IMG/VR virus record: IMGVR_UViG_3300042673_001922
Span: 1-64,000 of that record
Direction: 5' to 3' (one strand)
DNA length: 64,000 nucleotides
From: a virus
Positions 1-8,738 of this stretch are shown in pieces (the first letter of the stretch is position 1; each line of letters starts with the position of its first letter). The notes below the pieces were generated by a model. That model saw only the letters and a list, made by a program, of their open reading frames with translations, had not been told where the DNA came from and made no database searches. Position numbers and translations under genes: made by a program.

Positions 1-1
1 C

Positions 2-532
2 GTAAATATAGCCAGCAAATTTGGTTATGAACCCCAGTGTTCAAAATTATGGTCATACGCAAGAACATGTAGACAACTTGGACAATTGCAGTCCGTACAT
101 GAGGAGTTTAGCGATAGAGGTTTTTCCGTATTAGCATTCCCTTGCAATCAGTTTGGATCAATGGATCCTGGTACTAATGAAGAAATAGCAGATTTTATTA
201 AACAAAATTATTCTTTTGTTACTTTTCCTATTTTTGAAAAAGTTGAAGTAAATGGAAAAAATGAACACGAAGCCTTTGCCTTTCTTAAGGGTTATGAAAA
301 AAGAGCTTATTCAGACTTTGCAGCAGACGGTAGTGAAGAGGCTCAAAAGGGTCAAAACTTAGCAGGTCAAGCAATGGCAAGAATCTCTCATAACTATGAA
401 AAGTTTTTAGTTAGCAGAGATGGAATTATGATATCTAGGTTTAACTGGCAAGACATGCCACTAGATGAAACTCCTAGAATTCAAGGTGCAGGGTGGACCA
501 TTAGGGAAGCTATAGATGAGGTATTGGGATAA
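2..532 (+). CDS. Glutathione peroxidase-like protein, 5' end outside window
   Basis: The frame is open to the left edge, so this is the last 176 residues of a longer gene. The family is shown by VNIASKFG near the start, VLAFPCNQFG, DPGTNEEI and NYEKFLVSRDG. Members of this family reduce peroxides with a Cys or Sec nucleophile. Compared with the GPX4 catalytic tetrad (Sec/Cys, Gln, Trp, Asn), the nucleophile position in NVASxCG is Phe here, the Gln of GxQEPG is Met (GSMDPG), and the Trp before Asn is His (HNYEKF); only Asn is kept. Cysteines lie 6 residues (EPQC) and about 17 residues (ARTC) after the Phe and might substitute. The stop TAA overlaps the ATG of the next gene by one base, so it is probably co-transcribed with the oxygenases. 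The family assignment is firm; activity is uncertain. Confidence 0.85.
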   Translation, partial: VNIASKFGYEPQCSKLWSYARTCRQLGQLQSVHEEFSDRGFSVLAFPCNQFGSMDPGTNEEIADFIKQNYSFVTFPIFEKVEVNGKNEHEAFAFLKGYEKRAYSDFAADGSEEAQKGQNLAGQAMARISHNYEKFLVSRDGIMISRFNWQDMPLDETPRIQGAGWTIREAIDEVLG

Positions 533-1644
533 TGGAAGATAGTAGTTCTTTTTTTCAAAAAGATGAATCAAGGATGAGCAGCACTGCATATCCGGTATCG
601 CCTCATTTTGATGAAGCAACCATAAAAGAAATAGCTGATTTTGAAACCGAAGAATTAGCACCTGGTATAGTCGTGATTAGAAATGCGTTTACGATAGACC
701 AAGATTTAGTTCTTGGCCACATAGATTCAAGAGCTGAAGAAGCACATAAGAATAGATGGTCATACAAAGAAGTAGATGGCGTTACATATGGAATAAATGA
801 AGACGGATTTAAATATAGAATGGAAGATGTTCCGGCAGCTCCAGTAAGAATATTAGATCCAGTAAACCCTAAGACTGAAGAAGAAGTAAAAAATTTCTTT
901 ATTTATTTAGAAGATCAAATATACAAAGGTTTAATTAAATACATAGATCATTACCCATTAATGATTGGGTCTATTTGGTGGAAGACTAGAGGTCATATAC
1001 TTAGGTATGGTGATGGTGGGATACTAGGGTGTCACGCTGATAACGACACAAATTATAAAGTGACTAATGGCGTTAGGTACATGCCTAAGGGCATGGTTGC
1101 CTCTAGGCAGACCTGTGGAGCATTGTTGTATCTAAATGATTGCGTCGATGATGAAAGCGAACTAGATGGCAGAAACTTTACTGGTGGACATCTAAGATTT
1201 GTTCATTTAGGGGTTTCTTATAAGCCTCAAAAAGGAGATATTATATTCTTTCCGACAAACTACGTCGCAGCACACGATGTAGGAAGAATGGGTAACGGAG
1301 TTAGATACTCTTATCTAACATTCTTTGGACAAGGATCGTCTGACATACCGGCCAATGTGGTGATATCTGAACCATCAGAAAGTTTTGAGTGGTGTCCCCC
1401 TGTGTGGTTCAATAATATTTATGACGATTATGAAATGTATTGCAGAACTCCTTATTCTAGATGGGAAAACAGAGCAGCAGAGTTTGGAGTAGAGGCTGGG
1501 TGGAATCCAGTTTACCAAGGTAGAGAAGTTACTCAATACTCACAGAGTCATGATGTTGTTGAAGTTGATAAACAACAGGAATTAAAACAATCAGATAACA
1601 CCTTGTCAGAAGGGCCATGCGGAACAGAACCTAGGCTGATATAG
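532..1644 (+). CDS. 2-oxoglutarate/Fe(II)-dependent oxygenase, paralogue 1
   Basis: A 370-residue protein of the double-stranded beta-helix oxygenase superfamily, prolyl 4-hydroxylase-like. These enzymes use Fe(II), O2 and 2-oxoglutarate to hydroxylate a protein, nucleic acid or small molecule. The iron ligands are visible: H168 and D170 in GCHADND, then H248 in AAHDV, followed by R258 in GVRYSYL for 2-oxoglutarate. A family signature WWKTRGHILRY precedes the HxD and is shared with the next three genes. The C-terminal ~70 residues are unique and low in conserved features. The start ATG overlaps the TAA of the peroxidase gene, and the stop TAG overlaps the GTG start of the next gene, so translation is probably coupled. 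The substrate is unknown. Confidence 0.88.
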   Translation: MEDSSSFFQKDESRMSSTAYPVSPHFDEATIKEIADFETEELAPGIVVIRNAFTIDQDLVLGHIDSRAEEAHKNRWSYKEVDGVTYGINEDGFKYRMEDVPAAPVRILDPVNPKTEEEVKNFFIYLEDQIYKGLIKYIDHYPLMIGSIWWKTRGHILRYGDGGILGCHADNDTNYKVTNGVRYMPKGMVASRQTCGALLYLNDCVDDESELDGRNFTGGHLRFVHLGVSYKPQKGDIIFFPTNYVAAHDVGRMGNGVRYSYLTFFGQGSSDIPANVVISEPSESFEWCPPVWFNNIYDDYEMYCRTPYSRWENRAAEFGVEAGWNPVYQGREVTQYSQSHDVVEVDKQQELKQSDNTLSEGPCGTEPRLI

Positions 1645-2561
1645 TGTTTCAGATAAAAGAAGAAAATATAGAAATGCATGATATGGGAATTGTTCTTTTT
1701 AAGAATGTACTCCCAATGCAAGATCATGGTTATATATTAGATTTTGCTAAAAGCGTACGTCTACAGGCTTTAAAGGATGATTTTACTTTCATTAACGACG
1801 ATCTAGGTAATCCGTTGTATGCAATCAACAGAAGTGGACATAGGTATACTTTAGAAGATGTAGAAATTGCATCTAATCATATTATGAACTTTATGCACGA
1901 GGGGTTGGGTCAAGAATATTTTGATTTCTTTAAAGCATGTGAAGATACCCTCTACGCCTGTATGCTTAGATACGTAGAGATGTTCCCCATGATGCTTACC
2001 TGTTTATGGTGGAGAACTCAAGGTCATATAGTGGGGTATGGAAAAGGTGGAAGATTTGGCAAGCACTGTGATAATGATGTTAACTACCAACCAGGAGCAG
2101 AACCCGATCAACAGTTAGCTATAAGAAATGTTTTAGGTGGTCTTATTTATTTTAATGATTCCGTTAACGAGATTCAAGATAAGAATGATTACGTAGGCGG
2201 TGAAATAGTTTTTCCTTACGCTAAATTTACTTATTTCCCAAAAGCTGGAGACGTTTTAATGTTTCCTTCTAATTATTTAGGAACACACAAGGTTATGGAA
2301 TGTAAAGAGGGAGAAAGATACGCTTACGTTGGCTATTTTGCACATGGATCAAGTGATCCAAATAGAGGCGTAAATATCAGACAGCCCTCTGAAGTAATGG
2401 ATAGCGGGCAAGTATGGATGCCGAATATAGTTGATGACTATTTGAAGGCAATAGAAAAAAGACACGCAAATACAGATCCAGAGTTAATGTCACTTTTAAC
2501 TGAAGCTGCCAATAGACCAATGACAAGTAATAATACCAATGAAGAAATTGGAAGATTGTGA
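1644..2561 (+). CDS. 2-oxoglutarate/Fe(II)-dependent oxygenase, paralogue 2
   Basis: A 305-residue oxygenase starting at GTG 1644, which shares a base with the preceding TAG. It carries LWWRTQGHIVGY, then H141 and D143 in GKHCDND, H215 in GTHKV and an Arg in GERYAYVGYF, so the Fe(II) and 2-oxoglutarate binding set looks complete. The spacing of motifs matches paralogues 1, 3 and 4, which points to local duplication. The end overlaps the next gene by four bases (GTGA). Catalysis is predicted from intact residues; the substrate cannot be read from the sequence. Confidence 0.88.
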   Translation: MFQIKEENIEMHDMGIVLFKNVLPMQDHGYILDFAKSVRLQALKDDFTFINDDLGNPLYAINRSGHRYTLEDVEIASNHIMNFMHEGLGQEYFDFFKACEDTLYACMLRYVEMFPMMLTCLWWRTQGHIVGYGKGGRFGKHCDNDVNYQPGAEPDQQLAIRNVLGGLIYFNDSVNEIQDKNDYVGGEIVFPYAKFTYFPKAGDVLMFPSNYLGTHKVMECKEGERYAYVGYFAHGSSDPNRGVNIRQPSEVMDSGQVWMPNIVDDYLKAIEKRHANTDPELMSLLTEAANRPMTSNNTNEEIGRL

Positions 2562-3439
2562 TATTTAATAAAGTAGAACCAAAACATTTAGGTGGTGGAG
2601 TTGTAATATTTGAAGGTTGTATAGATTTAGATTGGGAGAATTTACTCAAGAGATCAAATGACCTAATAGAAGAAGAGTGGAACGAAATGTACTCTCCGGG
2701 GATAGACCCTGAAACTGGCGAAGAGATATATGTGAATAAAAGTGGGTACTTCTTTAATAAGGACAGCATTGACCTGATGCCAAAGAGAGCTAGTGCTATA
2801 CACTACAAAGACAACGAAGATTTACGTGATTTTTTTTCTTTTATAGAGTCTTCAAAAGACAAATGTTTATTACAATATTTTGAATTATTTCCATTAGCTT
2901 ACAAATGTGTATGGTGGAAAGTTAAAGGTCATATATTACAATATCCAAAAAACGTTTATCTTGGTTCACATTCCGATATTAGTGGTGATTACATATATGG
3001 TGTATTAGAACCTCAAGATCAATTAGCTTTGAGAAATGTTGTAACAAGTTTAGTATACTTTAATGATTCTGTTGATATCGAAGAAGAATTAGACGGTAAA
3101 AATTATATTGGTGGACATCATTATTTTAATTATTTAGATATAGATTACTCTCCTAAAAAGGGTGATATATTATTTTTTCCATCCAATTACATGGCTGCCC
3201 ATGAGGTTAAGCCAGTTAAGGAAGGTTTTAGATATAGTTATCTTGGATGGTATAGTCAGGGAACTCCAAATCCAGCAGTTCACGAATATGTAGCAGATCC
3301 ATTAAAAGATCCAGAATTGTCTAAAAAAGCTACAAATATTTACATGCCTACACTTAGGGAAGATTTAAAGAAGCATTTATTAGAATCTGGATACAAAGAA
3401 GATTCACCACAATTTTATATTACGAAATCAAATTATTAA
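2558..3439 (+). CDS. 2-oxoglutarate/Fe(II)-dependent oxygenase, paralogue 3
   Basis: A 293-residue oxygenase with GTG start at 2558 inside the GTGA overlap with paralogue 2. Signature VWWKVKGHILQY is followed by H138 and D140 in GSHSDIS, a distal His in AAHEV and Arg in GFRYSYLGWY. PKKGDILFFPSNY is the typical strand before the distal His and is nearly identical across the four close paralogues. An alternative start further in is unlikely, because the N-terminal KHLGGGVVIFEGCID aligns with KHIGMGVVICEDVID at the start of paralogue 4. The substrate is unknown. Confidence 0.88.
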   Translation: MIFNKVEPKHLGGGVVIFEGCIDLDWENLLKRSNDLIEEEWNEMYSPGIDPETGEEIYVNKSGYFFNKDSIDLMPKRASAIHYKDNEDLRDFFSFIESSKDKCLLQYFELFPLAYKCVWWKVKGHILQYPKNVYLGSHSDISGDYIYGVLEPQDQLALRNVVTSLVYFNDSVDIEEELDGKNYIGGHHYFNYLDIDYSPKKGDILFFPSNYMAAHEVKPVKEGFRYSYLGWYSQGTPNPAVHEYVADPLKDPELSKKATNIYMPTLREDLKKHLLESGYKEDSPQFYITKSNY

Positions 3440-3447
3440 GGATAGTT

Positions 3448-4254
3448 ATGAAATCAAAACACATTGGAATGGGCGTAGTAATATGCGAAGACGTAATTGA
3501 TATAGACCAGGACTTTCTTTTTGAATATATTAATTGGCTTCGCATTAACGAAGAGGAAACTTTTACTTATCATGAAGAAGATGGCGAAAAGTACGCAGTA
3601 AATAAAACTGGCTTTAAATTTAAACTACAAGATGTTCAGCAAGCCCCACAAAGATTTTTAGATACAAAAGGAAAAAATTTACAAGTAGAAGTTCCTAAAA
3701 AATATATTGATTTCATTGATAGCTTAGAAGAAGCTGTTTACCAAGCATTAGTTGAATACTGTTGCTACTTTCCTGATGCAGCAACAACATCATGGTGGAG
3801 ACCCACTGGCCATATAGCTGGTTATGAAGATGGTCAAAGAATAGGCTTGCATTGCGATGATCAAGTACCATATGAATGGGGTAAGGAAACCGGTAATCAA
3901 ATATCAATACATAACAGTTCAAGCATTAATCTTTACCTTAATGATTGTGTTGCTAACGAGGAAGAAATGAATAACTATACTTATTTAGGTGGAGAAATTC
4001 ATTTTCCTAATGCGCCATATGTTTACAGACCAAAAAGTGGCAGTGTTGCAATATATCCATCTTCCTATATCGGTAGACATGAGGTATATCCAGTAATCAG
4101 TGGTCAAAGATATGCATTTTTAAGCATAGCTTGTTATGGCACTTCTTTTGAACAGAAAGAGAAAGTGGGGCAAGAAAATCCACACAAGTTTTGGATGCCA
4201 GAGATAATTAACGATGTCAATAAAAAAAGAACAGATAAACAATATACATTGTAG
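3448..4254 (+). CDS. 2-oxoglutarate/Fe(II)-dependent oxygenase, paralogue 4
   Basis: The shortest of the four close paralogues, 268 residues. ATG 3448 lies 8 bases after the previous stop. SWWRPTGHIAGY leads to H135 and D137 in GLHCDDQ, then a distal His in GRHEV and Arg in GQRYAFL. Residues PKSGSVAIYPSSY replace the PKKGD-type strand, so the aspartate before the distal half is lost here; this residue is not an iron ligand. It is followed by a 65-base gap without a recognisable terminator before the fifth oxygenase. Confidence 0.87.
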   Translation: MKSKHIGMGVVICEDVIDIDQDFLFEYINWLRINEEETFTYHEEDGEKYAVNKTGFKFKLQDVQQAPQRFLDTKGKNLQVEVPKKYIDFIDSLEEAVYQALVEYCCYFPDAATTSWWRPTGHIAGYEDGQRIGLHCDDQVPYEWGKETGNQISIHNSSSINLYLNDCVANEEEMNNYTYLGGEIHFPNAPYVYRPKSGSVAIYPSSYIGRHEVYPVISGQRYAFLSIACYGTSFEQKEKVGQENPHKFWMPEIINDVNKKRTDKQYTL

Positions 4255-4319
4255 GATCGAGAAATTTGTATGTATAGAGGAAATTCTTCTCAAGAAAATT
4301 ATCAACTAGAAAACTAACT

Positions 4320-5261
4320 ATGAATCCTTTTGAAATTTCTTATACTGAAATATACCCATATATATGTGTGTATAGCAACTTGCTACCTGACGCAAAAGAA
4401 CTTTCGGATACAATGTTCAGATCGGAAAATGAAAATAAAAGTTCTATCTTTACTGAATGGGTTGACTGGTTTGTTTTTGGAAAATATGCTCACTTAAAAA
4501 ATCAAGAAGAAATAAAAGAATTTTACAATAAAAATATAGTAAATGTTAAGGACTATAACATTGAGCTTCATATGGCAGAAAGAAATCTTTTACAAAGGAT
4601 AACGGAATCAAATACTGCTGCTATAACCGAATATATAACTAGAAACAAAGTGCTGGTACCTAAGGGTTCATTTATCACTAATCCAAATATTGCAAGATAT
4701 GATCCATACGTTGACACAGGTGAAAAAAAAACAATGCAGTTTCATACAGATTACGGAATTGGAGAATGGTATTGGCCAGGAGAAAAATTCTTATTGACAT
4801 GTACTACGTATTTAAATGACGACTACGATAATGGGGAAATTGTTTTTTTAATAAAAAACGATATTATTTCATATAAACCAAAAGCTGGAGATATTATTGT
4901 TTTTCCTTCAGGTTCTCCTATTTTTCCAGGAAAAGAACCATACTTTCATGCTGTGAATATGGTTAAAGAAAACAGTAAACTCCTAATAAGAAATTACCTA
5001 AAACATTATGTAGGGCCAACTCAAAAATGGATTGATGGAGAAAAAGAGTACGGAAAAGATGCTTGGTACGAAATTGCTAAAAAAAGATCAGAAAGTCACA
5101 GTATGGCGAGCATTCACTATGCAGGTAGTGGTAATCACGTCTATTTAAATGATATTGATAAAAATACAAAAATTGATAAACATTGCTCTGGATTAGTTAC
5201 TAGTCTTTATGGGTTAGATGAAAAAGAATACGTAAAAATAGAAAAATTAAATTATGAATAA
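4320..5261 (+). CDS. Divergent 2-oxoglutarate/Fe(II)-dependent oxygenase
   Basis: A 313-residue oxygenase that lacks the WWxxxGHI signature of the four upstream genes but keeps the fold. H142 and D144 sit in [19 protein letters not shown] is the pre-ligand strand, H210 is in PYFHAVN, and Arg in LLIRNYL is the likely 2-oxoglutarate contact. The C-terminal ~75 residues (after RNYLKHY) are extra. It appears to belong to a separate oxygenase lineage placed next to the duplicated ones. It ends the auxiliary block; the 126 bases after it carry a stem-loop and a promoter candidate. Confidence 0.85.
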   Translation: MNPFEISYTEIYPYICVYSNLLPDAKELSDTMFRSENENKSSIFTEWVDWFVFGKYAHLKNQEEIKEFYNKNIVNVKDYNIELHMAERNLLQRITESNTAAITEYITRNKVLVPKGSFITNPNIARYDPYVDTGEKKTMQFHTDYGIGEWYWPGEKFLLTCTTYLNDDYDNGEIVFLIKNDIISYKPKAGDIIVFPSGSPIFPGKEPYFHAVNMVKENSKLLIRNYLKHYVGPTQKWIDGEKEYGKDAWYEIAKKRSESHSMASIHYAGSGNHVYLNDIDKNTKIDKHCSGLVTSLYGLDEKEYVKIEKLNYE

Positions 5262-5340
5262 AAATACCCATTGAATAAGTTTCTTAGTAAATTTGCGTTA
5301 AATAGATTTTTGTTTTTGTCCCCGAAGGGTAGACTGCAAC

Positions 5341-5356
5341 TAGTATATCAATACTA
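5341..5356. promoter_or_regulatory. Short palindrome before the structural operon
   Basis: TAGTAT, loop ATCA, ATACTA: a six base pair inverted repeat directly next to the TTACTATAAA element. It is too AT-rich and lacks the T tract of a terminator. It could be an operator or chance. The rest of the gap 5262-5387 shows nothing else I can name. Confidence 0.3.
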
Positions 5357-5366
5357 TTACTATAAA
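5357..5366 (+). promoter_or_regulatory. Candidate late promoter element TTACTATAAA
   Basis: The element lies 22 bases before the ATG of the first structural gene. The same ten bases occur at 63499 and a one-base variant at 9514, each in one of the few real intergenic gaps. No consistent -35 hexamer is present, which resembles T4-type late promoters (TATAAATA-like -10 only). This is inferred from recurrence and position. Confidence 0.45.
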
Positions 5367-5387
5367 ATTAAAAGTTAGGAATAATAT

Positions 5388-5772
5388 ATGCTCTATAATG
5401 ATCTAATATCTTACAATCAACCGGGTGTAATTTATTCTGGAACTTTAGTTTTAAATATTACACGGAATTAATGCTCCAGTTATTGTATCTAATGTTGATA
5501 TTTATTTTGGTGGAGATATTGACTACAGTAACTTCACAACAGTTGGAGTTTTGACAATTGAGTCAGTATCTACTGGGGTCATAACCATGGAGACTGGTCA
5601 AGAAACTGGCTATGGCAATTCAACAACATTTGGAACGTTGACATTCCAGTCAGCATCTACTGGAACAGTAACCATGGAGACTAGCCAGCAACAGGCTGAT
5701 ATATTGATTGAGGCTAGTACTATATATATATCTGGAGCTTCTGCTGAGGTCACAACTGTATACGTGGTTTAA
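5388..5772 (+). CDS. Small structural protein, requires +1 shift at CGG
   Basis: ATG 5388 follows TTAGGAATAATAT and encodes 25 residues ending LVLNIT, then CGG AAT TAA. Skipping the C at 5463 joins it to GINAPVIVSNVDIYFGGD and gives a 127-residue protein that ends at 5772. Without the shift the product is only 27 residues, and the downstream part has only a poor TTG start (5551) inside the continuous frame. The downstream part holds two copies of a ~22-residue beta-type repeat, TTxGxLTxxSxSTGxxTMET. Position as first gene of the structural operon suggests a head or neck decoration or fibre-like protein; I do not recognise the family. Confidence 0.7.
5463..5466 (+). other. CGG +1 recoding site 1 (CGGA)
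   Basis: Zero frame reads ACA CGG AAT TAA, with the stop two codons later. Skipping C gives ACA GGA ATT AAT and an open frame to 5772. The preceding codon is ACA. Confidence 0.8.
5536..5691 (+). repeat. Two-copy internal repeat in small structural gene
   Basis: Copies begin at about 5536 and 5623, offset by 87 bases (29 codons). Shared features are acaac..ttgga, a TTGACA core, cagtcagcatctactgg-like and accatggagact segments. At protein level this is TTxGxLTxxSxSTGxxTMET, typical of a tandem beta-strand repeat. Confidence 0.7.
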
Positions 5773-5811
5773 TTTAAAAAACCTTAATTTAAATATTCAA
5801 CTGGAGATAAA

Positions 5812-6711
5812 ATGTTAAATTCCGTTTTGGTAAACGATACGGTAAGAATTAAAGTTAAATTTGTTGACATTAATTCTTCAACTGGACAGCAAGTAGAGGT
5901 ATCTCCTAGCGCAGTTCTTGTTGTAATAAAGAATATTAATGATTCTATCATAGTAAATACTACCGCTACTTCCATAACTTCATCTGAGTACTATTATGAC
6001 TTCACCCCTGCAGACCCTGGTCAGTATGAGGTAACATTTACTGGCGTTTTAGCAGACTCAACCCAGATAGTAGTTAAGCAAAATCTTTATGTCAGTGACG
6101 CAGACAGTGACTACAGGCCCTCGGTAACTCTAAGATCAGAAGAAGTAATTACTTTTGCCCCAGATGTTGACCCACTTTATATAGATCCAGAGGAAGTTCT
6201 GTCATTTTTTCCCGATGCGTCTTTATTGGAAATTGGGGAGCTAGTTCATCATTATTCGTTAGAAGTTAAAAGTGTATTTAATTTACAGGATATTGACAAT
6301 GGATCTGAATTAAACTTTACAATTCAAGAATACATTAAAGCAGCAGCTTGCTGTGAATTGAGCAGAACATACGGTTTTGGTGGAGATGATGAGTTATCCT
6401 TGAAGTTGGCAGACCTTTCAATCACAAACAGGTCAAATCCAAGACAATCTATAAACAGGGGCAATGCGACAACATGGTGTCAAATCGCAGCTGCTTTAAG
6501 AAAAGAAATAATGGCAAAAAGAGTCGGTATGAGAGCTGTTATTCCAAAAGGTCTGCCCAATAAAAAAATTCATTCAACATACAAAACTCTTGACCCCGAT
6601 ACTGGCAAGTTGATATACCTATCGGATAAAGAGCTTTATGGGCCAGGAAGAACAACCCCTACGGACCCGGACGACCCCATGCCAACTAGGGGTTTAAGAA
6701 AGTATGATTGA
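5812..6711 (+). CDS. Head-tail connector/adaptor candidate with N-terminal beta domain
   Basis: A 299-residue protein starting at ATG 5812 after a GGAG ribosome site. Residues 1-95 look like an Ig-type beta sandwich, with alternating Val/Ile strands and a final VKQNLYVSD. Residues 115-210 are helical with FPDASLLEI, YIKAAACCELSRTYGF and ISNR-like turns, a layout seen in DNA-channel adaptor proteins such as the HK97 gp6 group. It overlaps the next, head-completion-like gene by 8 bases and precedes the sheath genes, the usual place for neck proteins. The assignment is by position and fold impression, not by a diagnostic motif. Confidence 0.5.
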   Translation: MLNSVLVNDTVRIKVKFVDINSSTGQQVEVSPSAVLVVIKNINDSIIVNTTATSITSSEYYYDFTPADPGQYEVTFTGVLADSTQIVVKQNLYVSDADSDYRPSVTLRSEEVITFAPDVDPLYIDPEEVLSFFPDASLLEIGELVHHYSLEVKSVFNLQDIDNGSELNFTIQEYIKAAACCELSRTYGFGGDDELSLKLADLSITNRSNPRQSINRGNATTWCQIAAALRKEIMAKRVGMRAVIPKGLPNKKIHSTYKTLDPDTGKLIYLSDKELYGPGRTTPTDPDDPMPTRGLRKYD

Positions 6712-7081
6712 TCCAAAGAGAGCTTTTAATAAAATCCTCAGAGAATGGGGTCATGATATTCTTATTCAGAGAAGATTGGATGACAACTTCATTTACTCTG
6801 ATACATTTGAAAGAGTAACAACAAGACACTTTTTTCCTTCTTCCGAAACTTTGAGTCAAGTTCAAAGAGAGGACAAAGAAGGAGTCAATACCAATGTAGA
6901 CTTAATATTTTACTTTGAAGCTTCTGTTTATCCAAAGCAAGGTGATAGAATATATGAAGAGTCAGAAATAAATATTAATGATCCAAATATTTATCTAATA
7001 GACTTTGCTGCTCCGGTTAAAGGTAGAATGGGAATTACTGTTTACTGGATAGTCGGAGCCACCAGAGAAAGACCAATGTAA
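6704..7081 (+). CDS. Neck/head-completion-like protein
   Basis: 125 residues. ATG 6704 lies inside the previous gene (TATGATTGA). N-terminal FNKILREWGHDILIQRR and C-terminal VKGRMGITVYWIVGATRERPM frame a small beta-rich protein with PKQGDRIYE, which fits a head-closure or stopper protein that sits between connector and tail terminator. The family call rests on size, gene order and the KxGDxI turn common to such proteins. It could also be a minor neck protein. Confidence 0.5.
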   Translation: MIDPKRAFNKILREWGHDILIQRRLDDNFIYSDTFERVTTRHFFPSSETLSQVQREDKEGVNTNVDLIFYFEASVYPKQGDRIYEESEININDPNIYLIDFAAPVKGRMGITVYWIVGATRERPM

Positions 7082-7099
7082 TGCTAGTCTTAAGTCCAA

Positions 7100-8737
7100 A
7101 TGAAACTCGGAATATTTGAGTTTATCTTTAATGAAGATGGTGTATTTTACGACCCAACTAGTAACTCGACACCTTCTGATGTATTGATATCAATATATAG
7201 AGGAGATCTTGGTTCTGGAGCAACTATTGATGGTCCATATTCTTTTTTGTTTCAAGCTGCGACTCCGGGTGATACTAAAATAGTTAAGACATCTAATAAT
7301 GTAGTTTACTTTGGAGACTACGGAGATATTCCTGGATCCAATAACTCCACGGAGCAAGCTGTTAAATTTTCTTTTCAATATAAAATTCCAGAGAATTTGT
7401 TTCCGGGAAACTATTCTGTAGTTGCTACTACTGGTTATGATTCAGAAGTTATTCAATATGTAGCTCAATTTCAAGTTCCGCAGTCAAGTGCCGCAATAAA
7501 TACTTTATATGCAGCAGGCGAAAAAGAAATTACTAAATCTTTTGTTCCAGCATTTCAAACGATGGAGCAGTATAGAACAAACTCTGTTTTACTTATTGGC
7601 CATGCAGATGGCGTAGAATTAAATAATATTAACAGAATTTCAAACATACAAGAAGCAATAGATTTACTTAAGGCTGATTTTAATTCACCATTGTTAAGAG
7701 GCGTATTTGACGCATATGCATCAGGGTGTAGAGATATCTACATATGTGCTTCAGCACCAATGTCAGAATACGTAGAAGACTTAAACGATAGACTTGTTTC
7801 TAAAGGCATCTATGGACTTAATGATGCAACTCCATTGACTATGACATTCTATCAAAGGTATTACGATAGATTATCTGAAACTTATTCAATCATTAAAGAC
7901 TATGATTATTTAGATATAATAGTTCCATTAGAAATAAGTTTTATTAATACAGGTGGAATTGATTTCCTGACACAACTTGCTTCATATTGTCAAGAGTTTC
8001 ACAACAATAGTGGAATGATTCAGATTGGAATAATTGGTTCTAGAAATGGTGGAATCACATCTTCAGATATAGATACACTAGAGGCTGATAGTAGATTTAT
8101 AAATAAATATACAATGTTTGATTCTGAAAACCAAATAATAGGCGATATGGGAAGATTTGTTATTCCAATCTATGGAGAACTAATAATGAACCATAGCTTC
8201 TTGACTATATCATATGTCTCAAGCGGTTCTGCAATATACGCAGGAATGCTTTCGTCCAATCCAGTTAATCAAAGTCTTATTAGAAAAATTGTACCATCTG
8301 CATTTGGTTTAAACGGAATATCATTAAGTCAAGCTCAAGTAAACCGTTTAGATAGTTTGGGCATTAATACATTTACAAAAAATACAAGAACTAGAAGAGG
8401 AAACTCTTATCAGACATACGTAACAAACGACAATACAGTTGCTCATTCAACATCTAATTATAGAAAAGCTCCTCAAATAAGACTTGTATCAATGTTAATA
8501 AATGAGATTAGAGCATTAACAAATAATACAATTGGAAAATTTGCTCCACAAAAAGCTTCTTCAGATGTTCAGGAAATGTTACAGTACTTAAAGTCAAATG
8601 GAATCATAGCAGATTTTGAATTAGAATCTTATATGGATTCACAGATAAGAGGAAAAATGTATTTTGATGTTTCGGTTACTTCTAGCTTAGGTCTAAAAAA
8701 AATATCATTTAGCATATCGTCAGGTCAAGGTACTTAG
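7100..8737 (+). CDS. Tail sheath-like protein (large paralogue)
   Basis: A 545-residue protein with a beta-rich N-terminal ~130 residues, then a sheath-type core: VLLIGHADGVELN, a Rossmann-like stretch DYLDIIVPLEISF, and a C-terminal domain with APQIRLVSMLINEIRAL and MYFDVSVTSSLGLKKISFSI, which matches the C-terminal helix and strand of phage contractile sheaths. It lies two genes before a second sheath-like gene (9567). Two sheath-type proteins in one tail are uncommon; this one could form a specialised collar ring or be a tail-terminal variant. It starts at ATG 7100; there is only a weak ribosome site. No CGG codon is present. Confidence 0.65.
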   Translation: MKLGIFEFIFNEDGVFYDPTSNSTPSDVLISIYRGDLGSGATIDGPYSFLFQAATPGDTKIVKTSNNVVYFGDYGDIPGSNNSTEQAVKFSFQYKIPENLFPGNYSVVATTGYDSEVIQYVAQFQVPQSSAAINTLYAAGEKEITKSFVPAFQTMEQYRTNSVLLIGHADGVELNNINRISNIQEAIDLLKADFNSPLLRGVFDAYASGCRDIYICASAPMSEYVEDLNDRLVSKGIYGLNDATPLTMTFYQRYYDRLSETYSIIKDYDYLDIIVPLEISFINTGGIDFLTQLASYCQEFHNNSGMIQIGIIGSRNGGITSSDIDTLEADSRFINKYTMFDSENQIIGDMGRFVIPIYGELIMNHSFLTISYVSSGSAIYAGMLSSNPVNQSLIRKIVPSAFGLNGISLSQAQVNRLDSLGINTFTKNTRTRRGNSYQTYVTNDNTVAHSTSNYRKAPQIRLVSMLINEIRALTNNTIGKFAPQKASSDVQEMLQYLKSNGIIADFELESYMDSQIRGKMYFDVSVTSSLGLKKISFSISSGQGT

Positions 8738-8738
8738 A

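Noticed and set aside
5551-5772. Separate small gene from TTG 5551
   Set aside because: Poor start, no ribosome site, and the frame is open upstream to the CGG join, where it continues the protein beginning at 5388.
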